A stretch of 64,000 nt of DNA from Branchiostoma lanceolatum (taxonomy: Eukaryota; Chordata; Leptocardii; Amphioxiformes; Branchiostomatidae): contig NC_089729.1 in assembly GCF_035083965.1 (NCBI RefSeq), forward strand, positions 15,426,964-15,490,963. The letters are read 5' to 3'. Both the position numbers and the translations under genes were made by a program. Below, piece by piece: positions 47,698 through 64,000 of the stretch. Numbering within the stretch: the stretch's first letter is position 1; each line of letters starts with the position of its first letter. Below the pieces are notes generated by a model. It made no database searches. It saw only the letters and a list, made by a program, of their open reading frames with translations, and was not told the DNA's origin.

Positions 47698-48079
47698 AGT
47701 TAAAAACACCAGTGCGTCAGTCCTGAATATGTAAACAAACTGCGTCGCAGTATTTTCCAAAGGTCAACTCCTGGTCTTTGCGAGTAAACAAATGACGTCA
47801 TCCTTTTCCTTTGCCGACTAAACAGTGCCTTTCATTTTTGACATTTTCTTCATTGAGGCTATCTCAGAGAGAAAACGCAGATGTCCAGACGTCAAACAAA
47901 ACAGGCCTAGGGGGCTAATCAAACCATTCGTCTATTAGTTCGTATTGGATGCATTGTATGCTAGGTCAGTACCCATTGGTCGAGTGTGGTCAAGCTCTAT
48001 TCAATTAGGCTGAGAGAACGTCGGAAAGGCCCTTCACAGGACTTTCCTACTTGCAAATTGGTACTTAACTTTGGTTTAA

Positions 48080-48325
48080 TTAGTTAAAATCCTCCCACAC
48101 CATCATTGAAGTGTAGGGCGGTGCCCATCTCCGTTTCATAGCCCTGGGCCACACTGTGGTGCAATCACTGCAGCAGGGGGCTAGTCTACTGGCAGTGGAG
48201 TGTGTTTAACTTCCATACTGTTTCAGAAGTATGTACCATTTTTATAAAGTCTTTGGTATGACTCAATGCGCCTCTTGTTCAGAGGTGTCCTACCTGGGGC
48301 TTGAACCCCAGTCCTTCTGGCCCAA
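48080..48325 (-). repeat. tRNA-derived SINE, second copy
   Basis: The minus strand has GGGGTTCAAGCCCC (B box), GAGTCATACCAAAGACTTTA and GCCCCCTGCTGCAGTGATTG, in the same order as 60503-60788. Sequence at 48340-48480 resembles the tail of the SINE near 30.6 kb, so this site looks composite. Confidence 0.65.
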
Positions 48326-49016
48326 GTAATTTGAACCAGATGAAGGTAAAAAGGTGCGTGTGATAGGAGGAGAACGTTAGGCTCCATCTTACCAAAAATC
48401 GTGCCCAAGACACGGTGAATTAACAACCCGCTGTTCCTACGACCTTTTAAAAAAGGCTATGGGACAACCTTTATCTGACAAGAAGATTTATTTATTGGCA
48501 AACAAAACACTTCAAGGAACTGACTACTTGCATGCCCTGATAAACACTACTGCTTGATATACCCAGCTCTGGTGACCCATGCTACTGATCGTATTTACTT
48601 TGTACGTCAAACATCTTTCTCACTTTAAGTAGGTAAATCGTAGGAACAACCTCAAGCCAACCGTACACACTCACGCCACATCTTCAGAAAAGAGGCTGTA
48701 GCCGCGTATAGTTCCCGTTTAGAACTTTATTCGAGCCCACACCGACATGTTTCGCCTGTCTGTGGCTTTCTCAAGGATCAAGGCTCGAATGAGCACAGTA
48801 CAGTGTGTTCTGGCTTTTATAGGCCAGGAGCGAGATGCCCTAGGTGGCTGAAGCAATCTTTCTCACTTTAAGGCTCTCCTTTCAAGTATTGACAACAGAA
48901 AGGTAAGATATATGGCCGTCGGTTTTGTGCACTACATTAAGTGTCTATTCTTGTTTGCATTGGCTTTCAACGGCGGAGTGATATACACAAGGCTTTTAAT
49001 GTTCCGCCTCAATGAA

Positions 49017-49243
49017 TACTGTAATTCACCTTAACTTCACGGTAGCAAGCAAAAATTCACGGTGTAAGAAAAACTGACATTTTCATCAAAATTTAACTTC
49101 ACGGTGGCAGCAAGTGATTTACAGAAAGGATGTGTGGAGGAATCATAAATAGGTTTTTCACGTTGATAACAAGTTCACGATACAGAGGTGACAGTGGAAA
49201 CGGTGAACATAAAGTTACAGTGAAAGAAACTAGAATTACAGTA
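49017..49243. repeat. TACTGTAATTC MITE, copy 2 (upstream of esterase 2)
   Basis: Perfect 11-bp ends TACTGTAATTC and GAATTACAGTA. The interior matches the copy at 36981-37211. It ends 63 bases before the esterase 2 start codon, so it probably contributes promoter or leader sequence. Confidence 0.75.
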
Positions 49244-49306
49244 TCTGACATGAAATAAGGGGAGTGTAAATGATACAGGGCAACTTCACACACAAGGGAA
49301 ACAAGG

Positions 49307-55719
<6,413 letters not shown>

Positions 55720-57159
55720 AACCCTGCAGTTACTGCAATGGTCTATTGAATTTCGTAACAGCGCTTGCGGATGATAGGAATGTACGCTGACATTTTTTGT
55801 TGAATTAGATCTGCCGGGAGATATAAGTACATATTGTATTTCCCTTTGCCTATATCTCAAATTGACCTTCACATATTCAGGACCTTGGTCGGGAGCAAAG
55901 TCGACTTTGCTGTTTATCTAGTAGTTTTCCCGCCTTGAGTATCTCGCACCTGCGCATTAGGCACCCGGGGCCAAGACCCCGGATGTAGTTTTCTTCTCTG
56001 GACAGAAAGTTTTTGAGTTCTGTCAATACATCACGTGTGTTCGTATACGTGTGTGAGTTGTGATCTTTACATAGATTAACATTTGCTCCCGGCCACTCTT
56101 CAACAAAGGTCGGCGCTGGGTTGGTCTAGCTCCATTTCACTCCACTGTTGCCATCCAAGCAGAATATAACTTTCCCGACTTTGATTTTTCAAAAGTTTAG
56201 AGTCGACTGGTGCATACAATTCTTAAAGACTAATAAGCAACCTCGCCGACTAACTCCCAACCACAGATGACTTGCTCACGACTAACTCCCGACTATGGTC
56301 TGGAGAAGGTCGGGAGCTAAGCCACGGTTTATAGCTGTGTGTTCAAGTGGCTTAACGTTGATTGGTGGATATGATTGTCACATGACCAAGACGAAATTTA
56401 TCTAGTATGAGAACCGATTGTAGAAGTCTAAAGTATATAATCGATATTAAATTGACACATATGGGACTTGGTGTTTCAGTCTTTATTATAAATCATATAT
56501 CATAAATGCAGTGCAATACAGGCGAAGATCAAATTTACAACAAGTAATCGTTTACAAATGACTGCATATTGCGCATATTCATGTAAGTATTTCTAAAGGC
56601 TGTGCAACAGAAATATAATGTAAAGGCCACATTCAGCTGTTTAAACTAAAGATGAAAAATATAACCATACGCCTATGGCGAAGGTAAACATCAGCTCGAT
56701 TCTTTGTGTGATATGTGATATACATGTCACGGGGTCTTGAACTGACTTCGCCGGTACGGTTCCCTCACGGAGGGCGTTAGATCGTGAGGCTGCTGGGTTT
56801 AAATGCCCAGGTGACCTCTGACATGTGACGTAACGCCGTGGAATCCATTACTGCGCAGACTCAAAGACTCACTGCCCGTAATTCTAAATCAAAACGAAAA
56901 CAAATAAAAATCAGTACATCAAAACATGTAATAAGACAGACATCGATAAAACTGCATATAAGATATCTTCGAAATCCTCTGCAAGTTGAAAGAAGTTATG
57001 TGAAAGACGAAGTGAACTTGACAAACATCATTTCTGAAGTAAATTTGCCCACACTGCATCAGTCACCCAAATACTGTTGTTACCAATTGGGGATCCAATA
57101 TGGCGTTTGAAATGTCTCGGCGATTTTCTAAAATCAATCTAACAATCAAGATATTGCAA
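55720..57159. other. Convergent 3' flanks of esterase 2 and the secreted gene
   Basis: No gene supported. About 55880-56340 holds GGTCGGGAGCAAAGTCG-type repeats resembling 19620-19760. A minus-strand AATAAA at 56482-56487 could serve the secreted gene. Confidence 0.5.
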
Positions 57160-60100
57160 CTATGCTGTTCTTACCCCGCACGGACCAGCCACGCTCCACG
57201 GCCAGGTGCAGTACTGTCTCCCGGCGTCAAACACCAGGCCGCCCGGCGGACAGTCCCGGTGGAACGGCGCGCTGCTGAGCAGGGTACACTGGTAGTACCG
57301 GCTGCAGCTGGCAGGGTCGGGGTAGTGACCGGGCGCCTTCCCCGCACACGAGAAGGGTTCGGTCCGGCTGGCTGGAAGGGTCTGTGTGAGATAGAGAAGA
57401 CATACTTAGTCACTACAAGATCTTTTTATCAAAATAAAGTCCTCCATTTTGAGAATTGGGTGAAAAGTCTAGCCATATTTTAGAGTGGTCACATACTTAA
57501 AGATTTTAGATTCATCTCGAAAATTAGATAAAGCGATCTTCAACGTGACAATGCATCTAGACAATGATAACGTTGAAAATAGTAATTGTGCTACTTACAT
57601 AAGCTCGGCAAGGGCCGGACACTTCATAGGGCCACCTACACTCCTGCCTGGCGGGGTCGTACACGGTTCCCCCCGGGGCGCAGGGCCGGTGGTACACGGG
57701 GTGGCCCAGCACGCACTCGTTGAACATGGAGCAGTCGGCAGGGTCGGCGTACAGGCCCGGCTGCTTCCCCGTACAGGAGAAGGCTGAGGGGACCGGGTCA
57801 GGTTGTCCTACACCGACGGTTTCGCAGTTGTAGCCTTTGAGTTTGACAATGGTGGGAAAATAAATACTTGCTGTAAAGGAGACCATTCAAATGACAATAG
57901 TTCAGCATGGCTACATATTTTCTTACTGGAAACAAACAATGAAACAGAAGAAAAAGTCTCTAGTTAGTAAAATAAACCAAGTGATTTATTCAACCGACGT
58001 TTCGGCGACCATCTGTCACCTTCCTCAGGGCAATTCTGATCGGTTCCCTTTGCACTGCAGCTATAGGTGTCGCTGCTTACAAATGTGGTCGCAAACGTTA
58101 AGGAGTGTACTAGTATTCGATGAAACCGATTAAAAATCCTTTAAAACATTTGTACAATGTTCTTCGCATGTTTTTCGAACGAACCACTGATTCGGGGTGC
58201 ACCGGCGAGAGCTAGAAAACGCTTTACCACCTGTTCTCTCACCCCATCCACATAAACAAACAACTTAATAAGTTTGGCAAGTTTGGCGTCAGCAGACAAC
58301 GACTGTATCAACTTACCAGCCTGGCAAGGACGACAGTCTGACACACTTGTACCGTGTCTGACTGGGTTCATTGTACCAACCGGGCATGGTATAGCCAAGG
58401 CAGACCCTGTATAGTAGGTAAGACATTCATCATTATAACTCAATCGGCAATTTTTTGTCCTTTTTTACTTCTTAGTGACCAACGTAATCTGTTTTTTTTT
58501 TAGGATTCTGACTTTAAAATCTAAAGGTTTCGGGTTCAAATCCCTTGCTCGCCCTAATGTTATGCCCTTGGGAAATTCACTCTTCACCTATATTTCTTCA
58601 CTTCACTCAGGTGAAATTTAGAACCTAACTTAGGTTAGGAACGTCCTCTAGCATGAGACGTTAAGTCCGAGGTCCCGTGTTTGCCACAGAGAGCCACACC
58701 TCGAGCACGCTAAAGAACCCACCACACTTTTAAACAAGAGCTTCTAAAAAAAACTGGCCATACGACCTCATTTTGGTGGGGATGAAACGGTTGAAGTATA
58801 GTTTGAAAAAGAACTAAATTGCACAAGTGCAGTGTTAAGTTTTATTCAGTTTTGTGAAGTTTGGTATGAAATAAACCGTTTTCAAAGTCAGCTTCAAGAA
58901 AGCTTTTTAATAAAGCTGACTGGGGCGCATTTGGAAGAAATGAAATGAAAGTTGCTGCATAGATTATGCCAATGAGACTCATTAGCATAATGTATGTGGT
59001 GCATTCACCTTTCTTAAAGGCACAAAAAAGATCGAGTATAACAAACCCCACAGTCCGGTCTGAAGCAGCGTGTACTTAATGTACAAAACTGGTGTGGCTT
59101 ATTATCGGTTATATACCAAACAAACAAACAGACAAACAAAAAAACAAACAAAACCTGAGTATTTCATAGAGACTGGAACATTACCTGGAGGACAATAGTG
59201 CCCTTCAGGACAGGCACCGTCTACGGGTGTGGGTGATTGGGAACCGGATGTGCAGAAGTACCCGGCATTGCAGTGTCCGGTAGGGGACGTCAGTCCGGCC
59301 GTACTACAGTAGTAACCGCCTGGACACGGCACACAGTCGGTCACACTTGTACCATGGCTGACTGGGTTCACTGTACCAGCCGGGCAGGGTATGGATGAGG
59401 CAGAACCTGTAATTATAAGAAACAAACAATTTATATTATAACAAACATTACAACTTGCATAATACAGTGCTAAACTTTCTTCCAACACTAAGGTATTCAC
59501 GTATCAAATTTCAACGACCACTGTCGCCTTCTTCAGGATCAATAATGACCAATTACTCGTGAGTTTACGTTTGGCAGTGATTGGTCATTATTGATCCTGA
59601 AGAAGGCGACAGTGGTCGTTGAAAATTTGATACGTGAATACCTTAGTGTTGGAAGAAAGTTTAGCACTGTGTTATGATTATTACCAACACAAATGAGCTT
59701 CCATGATTATAACTTACATTCCATTTTTGTTTCCATGATAGTGTAATCTGAGTCCATTCGACATTTATCCAAGTAATTGTGGTATGAAAAACAATCATAC
59801 AGCCTATCATCCATTCACCGATGAACTTACACCATTTAGTCAGAATATGTTCAAAAGGTCACGTGTAAGAAGAAAGTGGATCTTTTTTTACCGGAGAATC
59901 GATTGGACTTTGACGCACTGCGTTTGAAAGAAAGTTAAATTCGTACCACTATCGCAACCTCTCAGTCGCCGATGAGCAAAAGGTTGCTGTCAACTCTATA
60001 GCCATAAATCAACACGAAGCATTATTTCTACTTCTCGGTGATCAATATCAATAAAATCTGAGTGAAACATAGAGACTCGAAGATTACCTGTAGGACAATA

Positions 60101-61565
60101 ATGTCCTTGAGGGCAGGCACCGTCCACGGGTGTGGGTGACTGGGAACCGGATGTGCAGAAGTACCCGGCATTGCAGGGTCCGGTTGGGGACTGCTGTCCT
60201 GTCGCACTACAGTAGTAACCAGGTGGACATAGCATACATTCAGATGCACCAGTAATACTGCTGTAGGATCCTGTAAGAAAGGCGAGAACGAAAACATTGT
60301 ACTCTGTTTATGCTTGGGTCACATTTTCAATCCGGGGCCCGGCCGGGTAGTGTTTGGGAACAAAAAGTATGATATAAAAGACAACAAAAAACACAAAACG
60401 TACCAAAATTTACTCAAGAGCATAGCTTGTTCATATTCATTGATATGCATTTCAATTCTTCGTTTCCGCAAACAGCCCGGCCGGGTCCCGGCTGGGAAAT
60501 GTTAAAAGTTAAAGTGACCCGGGCGTCTTGAAAAGACGCATAGGGGTGGCGCCCATCTCCATTTCTATGGCCCTTGGGCCACACACATGTGTGCAAGTCA
60601 CTACAGCAGGGGGCTGGTCCGTTGGTAGTGATGTGCGTTTCACTTTCATACTCTTTCCAAAATCATGAGTGCTAAACAGAGAAAACAGAATGTACCATTT
60701 CTAAAGTCTTTGGTATGACCCGGCCGGGGTTCGAACTCACGACCTACCGTATGCAAGGCGAGCACTCTACCAACTAGGCCATTGCACCGGGAAATGTGAC
60801 CCAAGCATAAGTAGTACGCAGACGTTTTCATAAGATCGCTCTTTATAATAGACCCTGCACGAAGGATATTGTATTCAGTCACTTTAATGTCCTTGCTCAT
60901 AATCTTGCTGAAAATTAAGCTGATTAAAAAATATATTAGTAAAACACAAAATCGAAACTCTGGCGTCATTCCTCAAAAGCGTTTTCCTCACTTCTTTGTC
61001 TTCATTGAAAAAAATAATTTCCTGGTTTTATCACTGCTATGCTAACTTAATGTCAACGTTTACTGTCATTAATTGATTAATTAATTAATTAATTAATTAT
61101 ACAACTAACCAATAGGACATGGAATCTCCTCCAGAGCGCCAGCAGGGCAGTAGTAACCCGCAGGACAGATGTATCCCATGATTCCATCGGTCGGGTTGGA
61201 CACGGTTGAGTTCGGGAAGCAGATATAGCCTGGGTTGCAGGGCATGGTCTGGTCTGTACAGGGTTGGCACATTGGTGAGCGTTCATTGCTGCCCGAGTTG
61301 TAGACTATGGTTCCGGCCATGTATAAATTTTTCAGTAGGATTCAAATTGAAATTTATTTAATACACAGCGTTCACGAATGCGCTAGCACACACGTCACAC
61401 ACACACACACAAACACACACAAATACACACACGCGCGCGTGCACACTCACACACAAATACACACACACACACATACACAAATACACATACACACACACAC
61501 ATGTACATATATACACACAAATACATATACATACATGCACACATATATTAACATATATATATATG

Positions 61566-61599
<34 letters not shown>

Positions 61600-61803
61600 G
61601 ACGTATCATAATGGACAGACAATCAAATAAAACAGGACATTTTCCTCATAGAAAAAGAAGCCTAAGATTGTGAAATTTACATTTTTTTCATAAATCACTG
61701 TCTTACCCGTTGACGTGAAAGCCGTTTCTACTGGCGAGTCCGTTACAGGCATGGCGAGTGCACCACTCACTGCCAGAAGACACAAGACGACTCTAGAATA
61801 CAT
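57160..61803 (-). CDS. Secreted GCC2/GCC3-module protein with two chitin-binding domains
   Basis: Predicted 414-residue extracellular protein. Exons: 61707-61803, 61110-61304, 60088-60270, 59185-59406, 58317-58406, 57599-57834, 57160-57381; the phases join throughout. Exon 1 is a signal peptide (MYSRVVLCLLAVSGALA). Exons 2-5 encode cysteine-rich GCC2/GCC3 (ephrin-receptor-like) modules with motifs such as CPAGYYCPAG and CNAGYFCTSGSQSPTPVDGAC-type repeats. Each of these exons is phase 1-1. Exons 6 and 7 each encode a six-cysteine peritrophin-A (ChtBD2) domain, PDPADCSMFNEC and PDPASCSRYYQC being the cores. No membrane helix is visible. A role in binding chitin in gut lining, mucus or matrix is inferred. 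The acceptor of exon 2 (CCATAG, 61305-61310) has a weak pyrimidine tract. The last exon either stops at 57160 or splices at the donor GGG|GTAAGA (57175/57174). Confidence 0.85.
57962..58110. repeat. GACGTTTCGGTGACC-family element
   Basis: Contains AAACCAAGTGATTTATTCAA, CCGACGTTTCGGCGACCATC, CTTCCTCAGGGCAATTCTGA and CACTGCAGCTATAGGTGTCG. Lies in an intron of the secreted gene. Confidence 0.7.
58500..58750 (+). repeat. SINE-like repeat, copy 2
   Basis: Contains GGGTTCAAATCCC (B-box-like), TATGCCCTTGGGAAATTCAC, CTTCACTCAGGTGAAATTTAG and GAGGTCCCGTGTTTGCC, in the same order as the copy near 36.3 kb. Confidence 0.6.
59464..59670. repeat. Near-perfect 90-bp foldback
   Basis: The arm 59464-59553 (ACAGTGCTAAACTTTCTTCC onward) is repeated in inverse at 59580-59670 with a single one-base length difference. 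The spacer is 26 bases. It lies in the intron between exons 3 and 4 of the secreted gene. Confidence 0.9.
60308..60810. repeat. MITE copy C interrupted by a SINE
   Basis: Left part TTATGCTTGGGTCACATTTT with GGGGCCCGGCCGGG; right end GTGACCCAAGCATAA. The right arm is split by a 286-bp insertion at 60503-60788 with the duplication GGGAAATGT on both sides. Confidence 0.8.
60503..60788 (-). repeat. tRNA-derived SINE nested in a MITE
   Basis: The minus strand starts with a tRNA-like head: A box TGGCCTAGTTGGTAGAGTGC and B box GAGTTCGAACCCC, then ATACCAAAGACTTTAGAAATGG. The target duplication GGGAAATGT lies at 60494-60502 and 60789-60797. The same family lies at 48080-48325. Confidence 0.8.
61069..61100. 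repeat. (ATTA)n microsatellite
   Basis: Eight or so ATTA units immediately downstream of the exon 2 donor of the secreted gene. Confidence 0.85.
61393..61600. repeat. Interrupted (AC)n microsatellite
   Basis: About 200 bases of CA-rich repeat with GCGCGC and TATATA interruptions, in intron 1 of the secreted gene. Open frames across it are low-complexity artefacts. Confidence 0.9.
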
Positions 61804-61899
61804 GCTGCTGTCTCTCTCTGTAGTTTCTCCTCTGTGAAGGTGGACGACGACTTCTCTGTGATGTGAGGTTGTGAATGGTTACTGCTACAAACCAGCGCA

Positions 61900-61907
61900 T
61901 TTTTATA
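61900..61907 (-). promoter_or_regulatory. TATA box of the secreted chitin-binding gene
   Basis: TATAAAAA on the minus strand, 97 bases upstream of the start codon. A start site about 30 bases downstream would leave a 5' untranslated leader of roughly 70 nt. The flanking G+C-rich bases fit a core promoter. Position and sequence are seen; function is inferred. Confidence 0.6.
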
Positions 61908-62574
61908 CTCTGCCATTTCCTGTGCGACTCACGTGTGGCCTCGCACCGTTATCAGTTAGTTGCTACGCCGTGTGTTTGCACAGTCCGGGCTGAGTTTTGG
62001 CAAGTGACGGCAAGGAAATAGTACAACGTTTGGAAGAATTCTCCTTAAGGGAAGTATATTAGCGCTGTATATTTCCGAGTATCGCTCTGGTACTGCGTCA
62101 CGTGTGATGTTTTACAGTTTTTTCATCAAATATTTTGCCATATCAGCCCTGATTATTGGTGCAATATATTTTCCAGTATCGCTTAAGTTCAACAAATAGA
62201 TTTCAGGTGTTTCAGCAAATACGTTGCTGAGATGGCAACATATGTCACACATGTCGCAGTATGTTGGACCTGAGCGATACCGGGAAATATATTGCCCACT
62301 AAACTCCCTTCACAGAGAATATTCACCATTATTGGGTTACAATTATGCACTTTTGACACTTCTGACGTTTGAACGAAAGTTCATTGGTATAAAACATACG
62401 TATTGCATACGATCGGTATCGCTAAGGTCGGACATGCCGCGTGGAATATGAGTTATGAGCCATGATTTGGACAATTTTCCCTGGTGACCGTAGTTCATAC
62501 GAACGGCGGCTTTAACACATAAAAACGCTTTGTAAACTATCTTCACATGTGACAGGATGACAAATTAGGGCAGT

Positions 62575-63660
62575 GTAATGATTCCGAGAAGAGGAATTTC
62601 CTGTTGACAAGGAAATAGAATTAGTACTGACGAGGACATTTTGTGAACCCTGACCTCTCTGAGATAGATTAGCACCGTCAAAGGTCACCAGAGATATGAA
62701 ATAATGGTTCGGTAATTCTTCCGAGAAAAGGAGGGGACAATAAACAAGGAAATGCTCAGAACTTTTTCCAGATCTTTAAAAAAAATAGCTCACTACAAGA
62801 TTTTGTGAACCCTCACTTTTTATCAGCTTACTGTTATTCAATTAATCACGAAGGACACTAGATACGAAATAAGGCTTAGGCAAACTTTGAAGGGGACAAT
62901 GAACAAGGAAATGGCGAGAAATGTTTCCAGATCTTTAAAGAATGCTGACTAGAAGATGCTGTGAACCCTCACCTTTCTGAGATTGATTACAAAGGTCACT
63001 AGATAGGAAATAAGGAATCGGCACTTCTTCCGAGAAAAGGAGGGAACAATAAACAAGGAAATGGCGAGGAATGTTTCCAGATCTTTAAAGAATGCTGACT
63101 AGAAGATTTTGTGAACCCTCACCTGTCTGAGCTTGATTACAAAGGTCACTAGATAAGAAATGAGGAATCAGCATTTCTTCCGAGAAAAGGAGAGACAATA
63201 AACAAGGAAATGGCGAGACATTTTTCCAGATCTTAAACAATGCTGACTAGAAGATTTTGTGAACCCTCACCTGTCTGAGCTTGATTACAAAGGTCACTAG
63301 ATAAGAAATGAGGAATTGGCACTTCTTCCGAGAAAAGGAGAGACAATAAAGAAGGAAATGGCGAGATTTTCTTCCAGATCTTAAACAATGCTGACTAGAA
63401 GATTTTGCGAACCTTCACCTTTCTGGGCTTTATAATCAGAACAGTCAAAGGTCAATAGATAAGATAAAAGGGTTTGGTCATTGTTCCGAGAAAAGGAGGG
63501 GACAATAAACGGCCAGTAAATGGCCAGAAATGTCCAGCTCTTAATCATAGAGACGCTGACCGGAACATTTCGTGAACCCTGACCTCAACGGGAATCGATC
63601 ACTGCTTTCAGCGGTCACGTGATGGTCAAGTCATAATTCTTGGGAGAAAATGACGAACAG
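62575..63660. repeat. 150-bp tandem array, about 7 units
   Basis: GTGAACCCT-type landmarks occur near 62643, 62805, 62961, 63111, 63258, 63407 and 63571 (spacing 147-164). Units share CTTCCGAGAAAAGGAGRGACAA-type sequence and CAGATCTT.AA..AATGCTGACTAG. The central units are the most alike. Confidence 0.85.
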
Positions 63661-64000
63661 AGAAAGGACAAGTGAGTATACAATGGCACATAAAATACAC
63701 AAATGCATGAGTATGATCTGGTATTTCTTAGTTCAAACAATTTAAGGAGGTTCTATAGCCTCCTGGCTCGAGGGAGAACTTGAAAAATGTCTGCAAACTC
63801 TTACTATGAGAAAAGGTTTTCGTCTGACAAGCAAAGCCAACCGTACGGATTAGAATAAAAACCGACAGGGATCTAACTTTTCCTCAACATGGTTTCATAT
63901 ATGATTTAGAGTGCACAAACAAAGATATGCCCTCGGGATTTTACGCGTCAAGCTTTTGCGTATGACGATTATATGATTATATATGAGGGAATGTACAAAT

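Larger units (their letters stand above)
47698..49306. other. Divergent promoter region between the two esterases
   Basis: 1.6 kb between opposite start codons. No TATA box recognised. It holds a SINE (48080-48325), an ACATGTTTCGCCTG/CTTTCTCAAGGATCAAGG-type repeat (about 48710-48860) and the MITE at 49017-49243. Confidence 0.55.
61808..64000. other. Upstream flank of the secreted gene
   Basis: After the TATA box there is no supported gene up to the window end. The dominant content is the 150-bp array; the final 340 bases are AT-rich single-copy-looking sequence. Confidence 0.55.

Noticed and set aside
60720..60788. tRNA gene
   Set aside because: A and B boxes are good, but the segment is the head of a SINE with target duplications and a tail shared with another copy.
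61307..61630. Histidine/threonine repeat open frame
   Set aside because: Translation of the AC microsatellite.

Overview
This is a eukaryotic genomic window with intron-dense genes, an AT-rich background and many small inverted-repeat elements. I infer an invertebrate deuterostome, most likely a cephalochordate (amphioxus, Branchiostoma). The basis is a single IRSp53-type I-BAR/SH3 gene close to the vertebrate form, a NIT-domain guanylate cyclase of a kind known from invertebrates, and a secreted protein combining GCC2/GCC3 and chitin-binding domains. No database search was possible.

Layout. (1) 1472-15448, + strand: a BAIAP2 (IRSp53)-family gene lacking only its 5' exons, which lie left of the window. 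(2) 22037-38338, - strand: a complete 15-exon membrane guanylate cyclase with an extracellular nitrate/nitrite-sensing (NIT) domain, carrying one apparent single-base frameshift. (3) 45394-47697, - strand: a carboxylesterase/cholinesterase-family membrane protein with one intron. (4) 49307-55719, + strand: its nine-exon paralogue, head-to-head 1.6 kb away. (5) 57160-61803, - strand: a secreted protein with a signal peptide, cysteine-rich GCC2/GCC3-like modules and two C-terminal chitin-binding (peritrophin-A) domains, with a TATA box upstream. In all four complete gene models the exon phases match and the summed length is a multiple of three, after one base is discounted in the cyclase.

The space between exons holds no further gene I can support. 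It is filled with terminal-inverted-repeat elements (several families, some with clear target-site duplications), tRNA-derived SINEs (one nested inside a MITE), minisatellite arrays near 41.7-42.5 kb and 62.6-63.7 kb, and microsatellites. Several elements sit at functionally sensitive places: directly upstream of the second esterase's start codon, filling most of the only intron of the first esterase, in the 3' untranslated region of the cyclase, and beside a splice donor of the cyclase.

The genes do not form an obvious pathway. The two esterases are a local duplication. The others have separate roles: membrane/actin remodelling, cGMP signalling probably linked to nitric oxide, and an extracellular chitin- or mucus-associated product.
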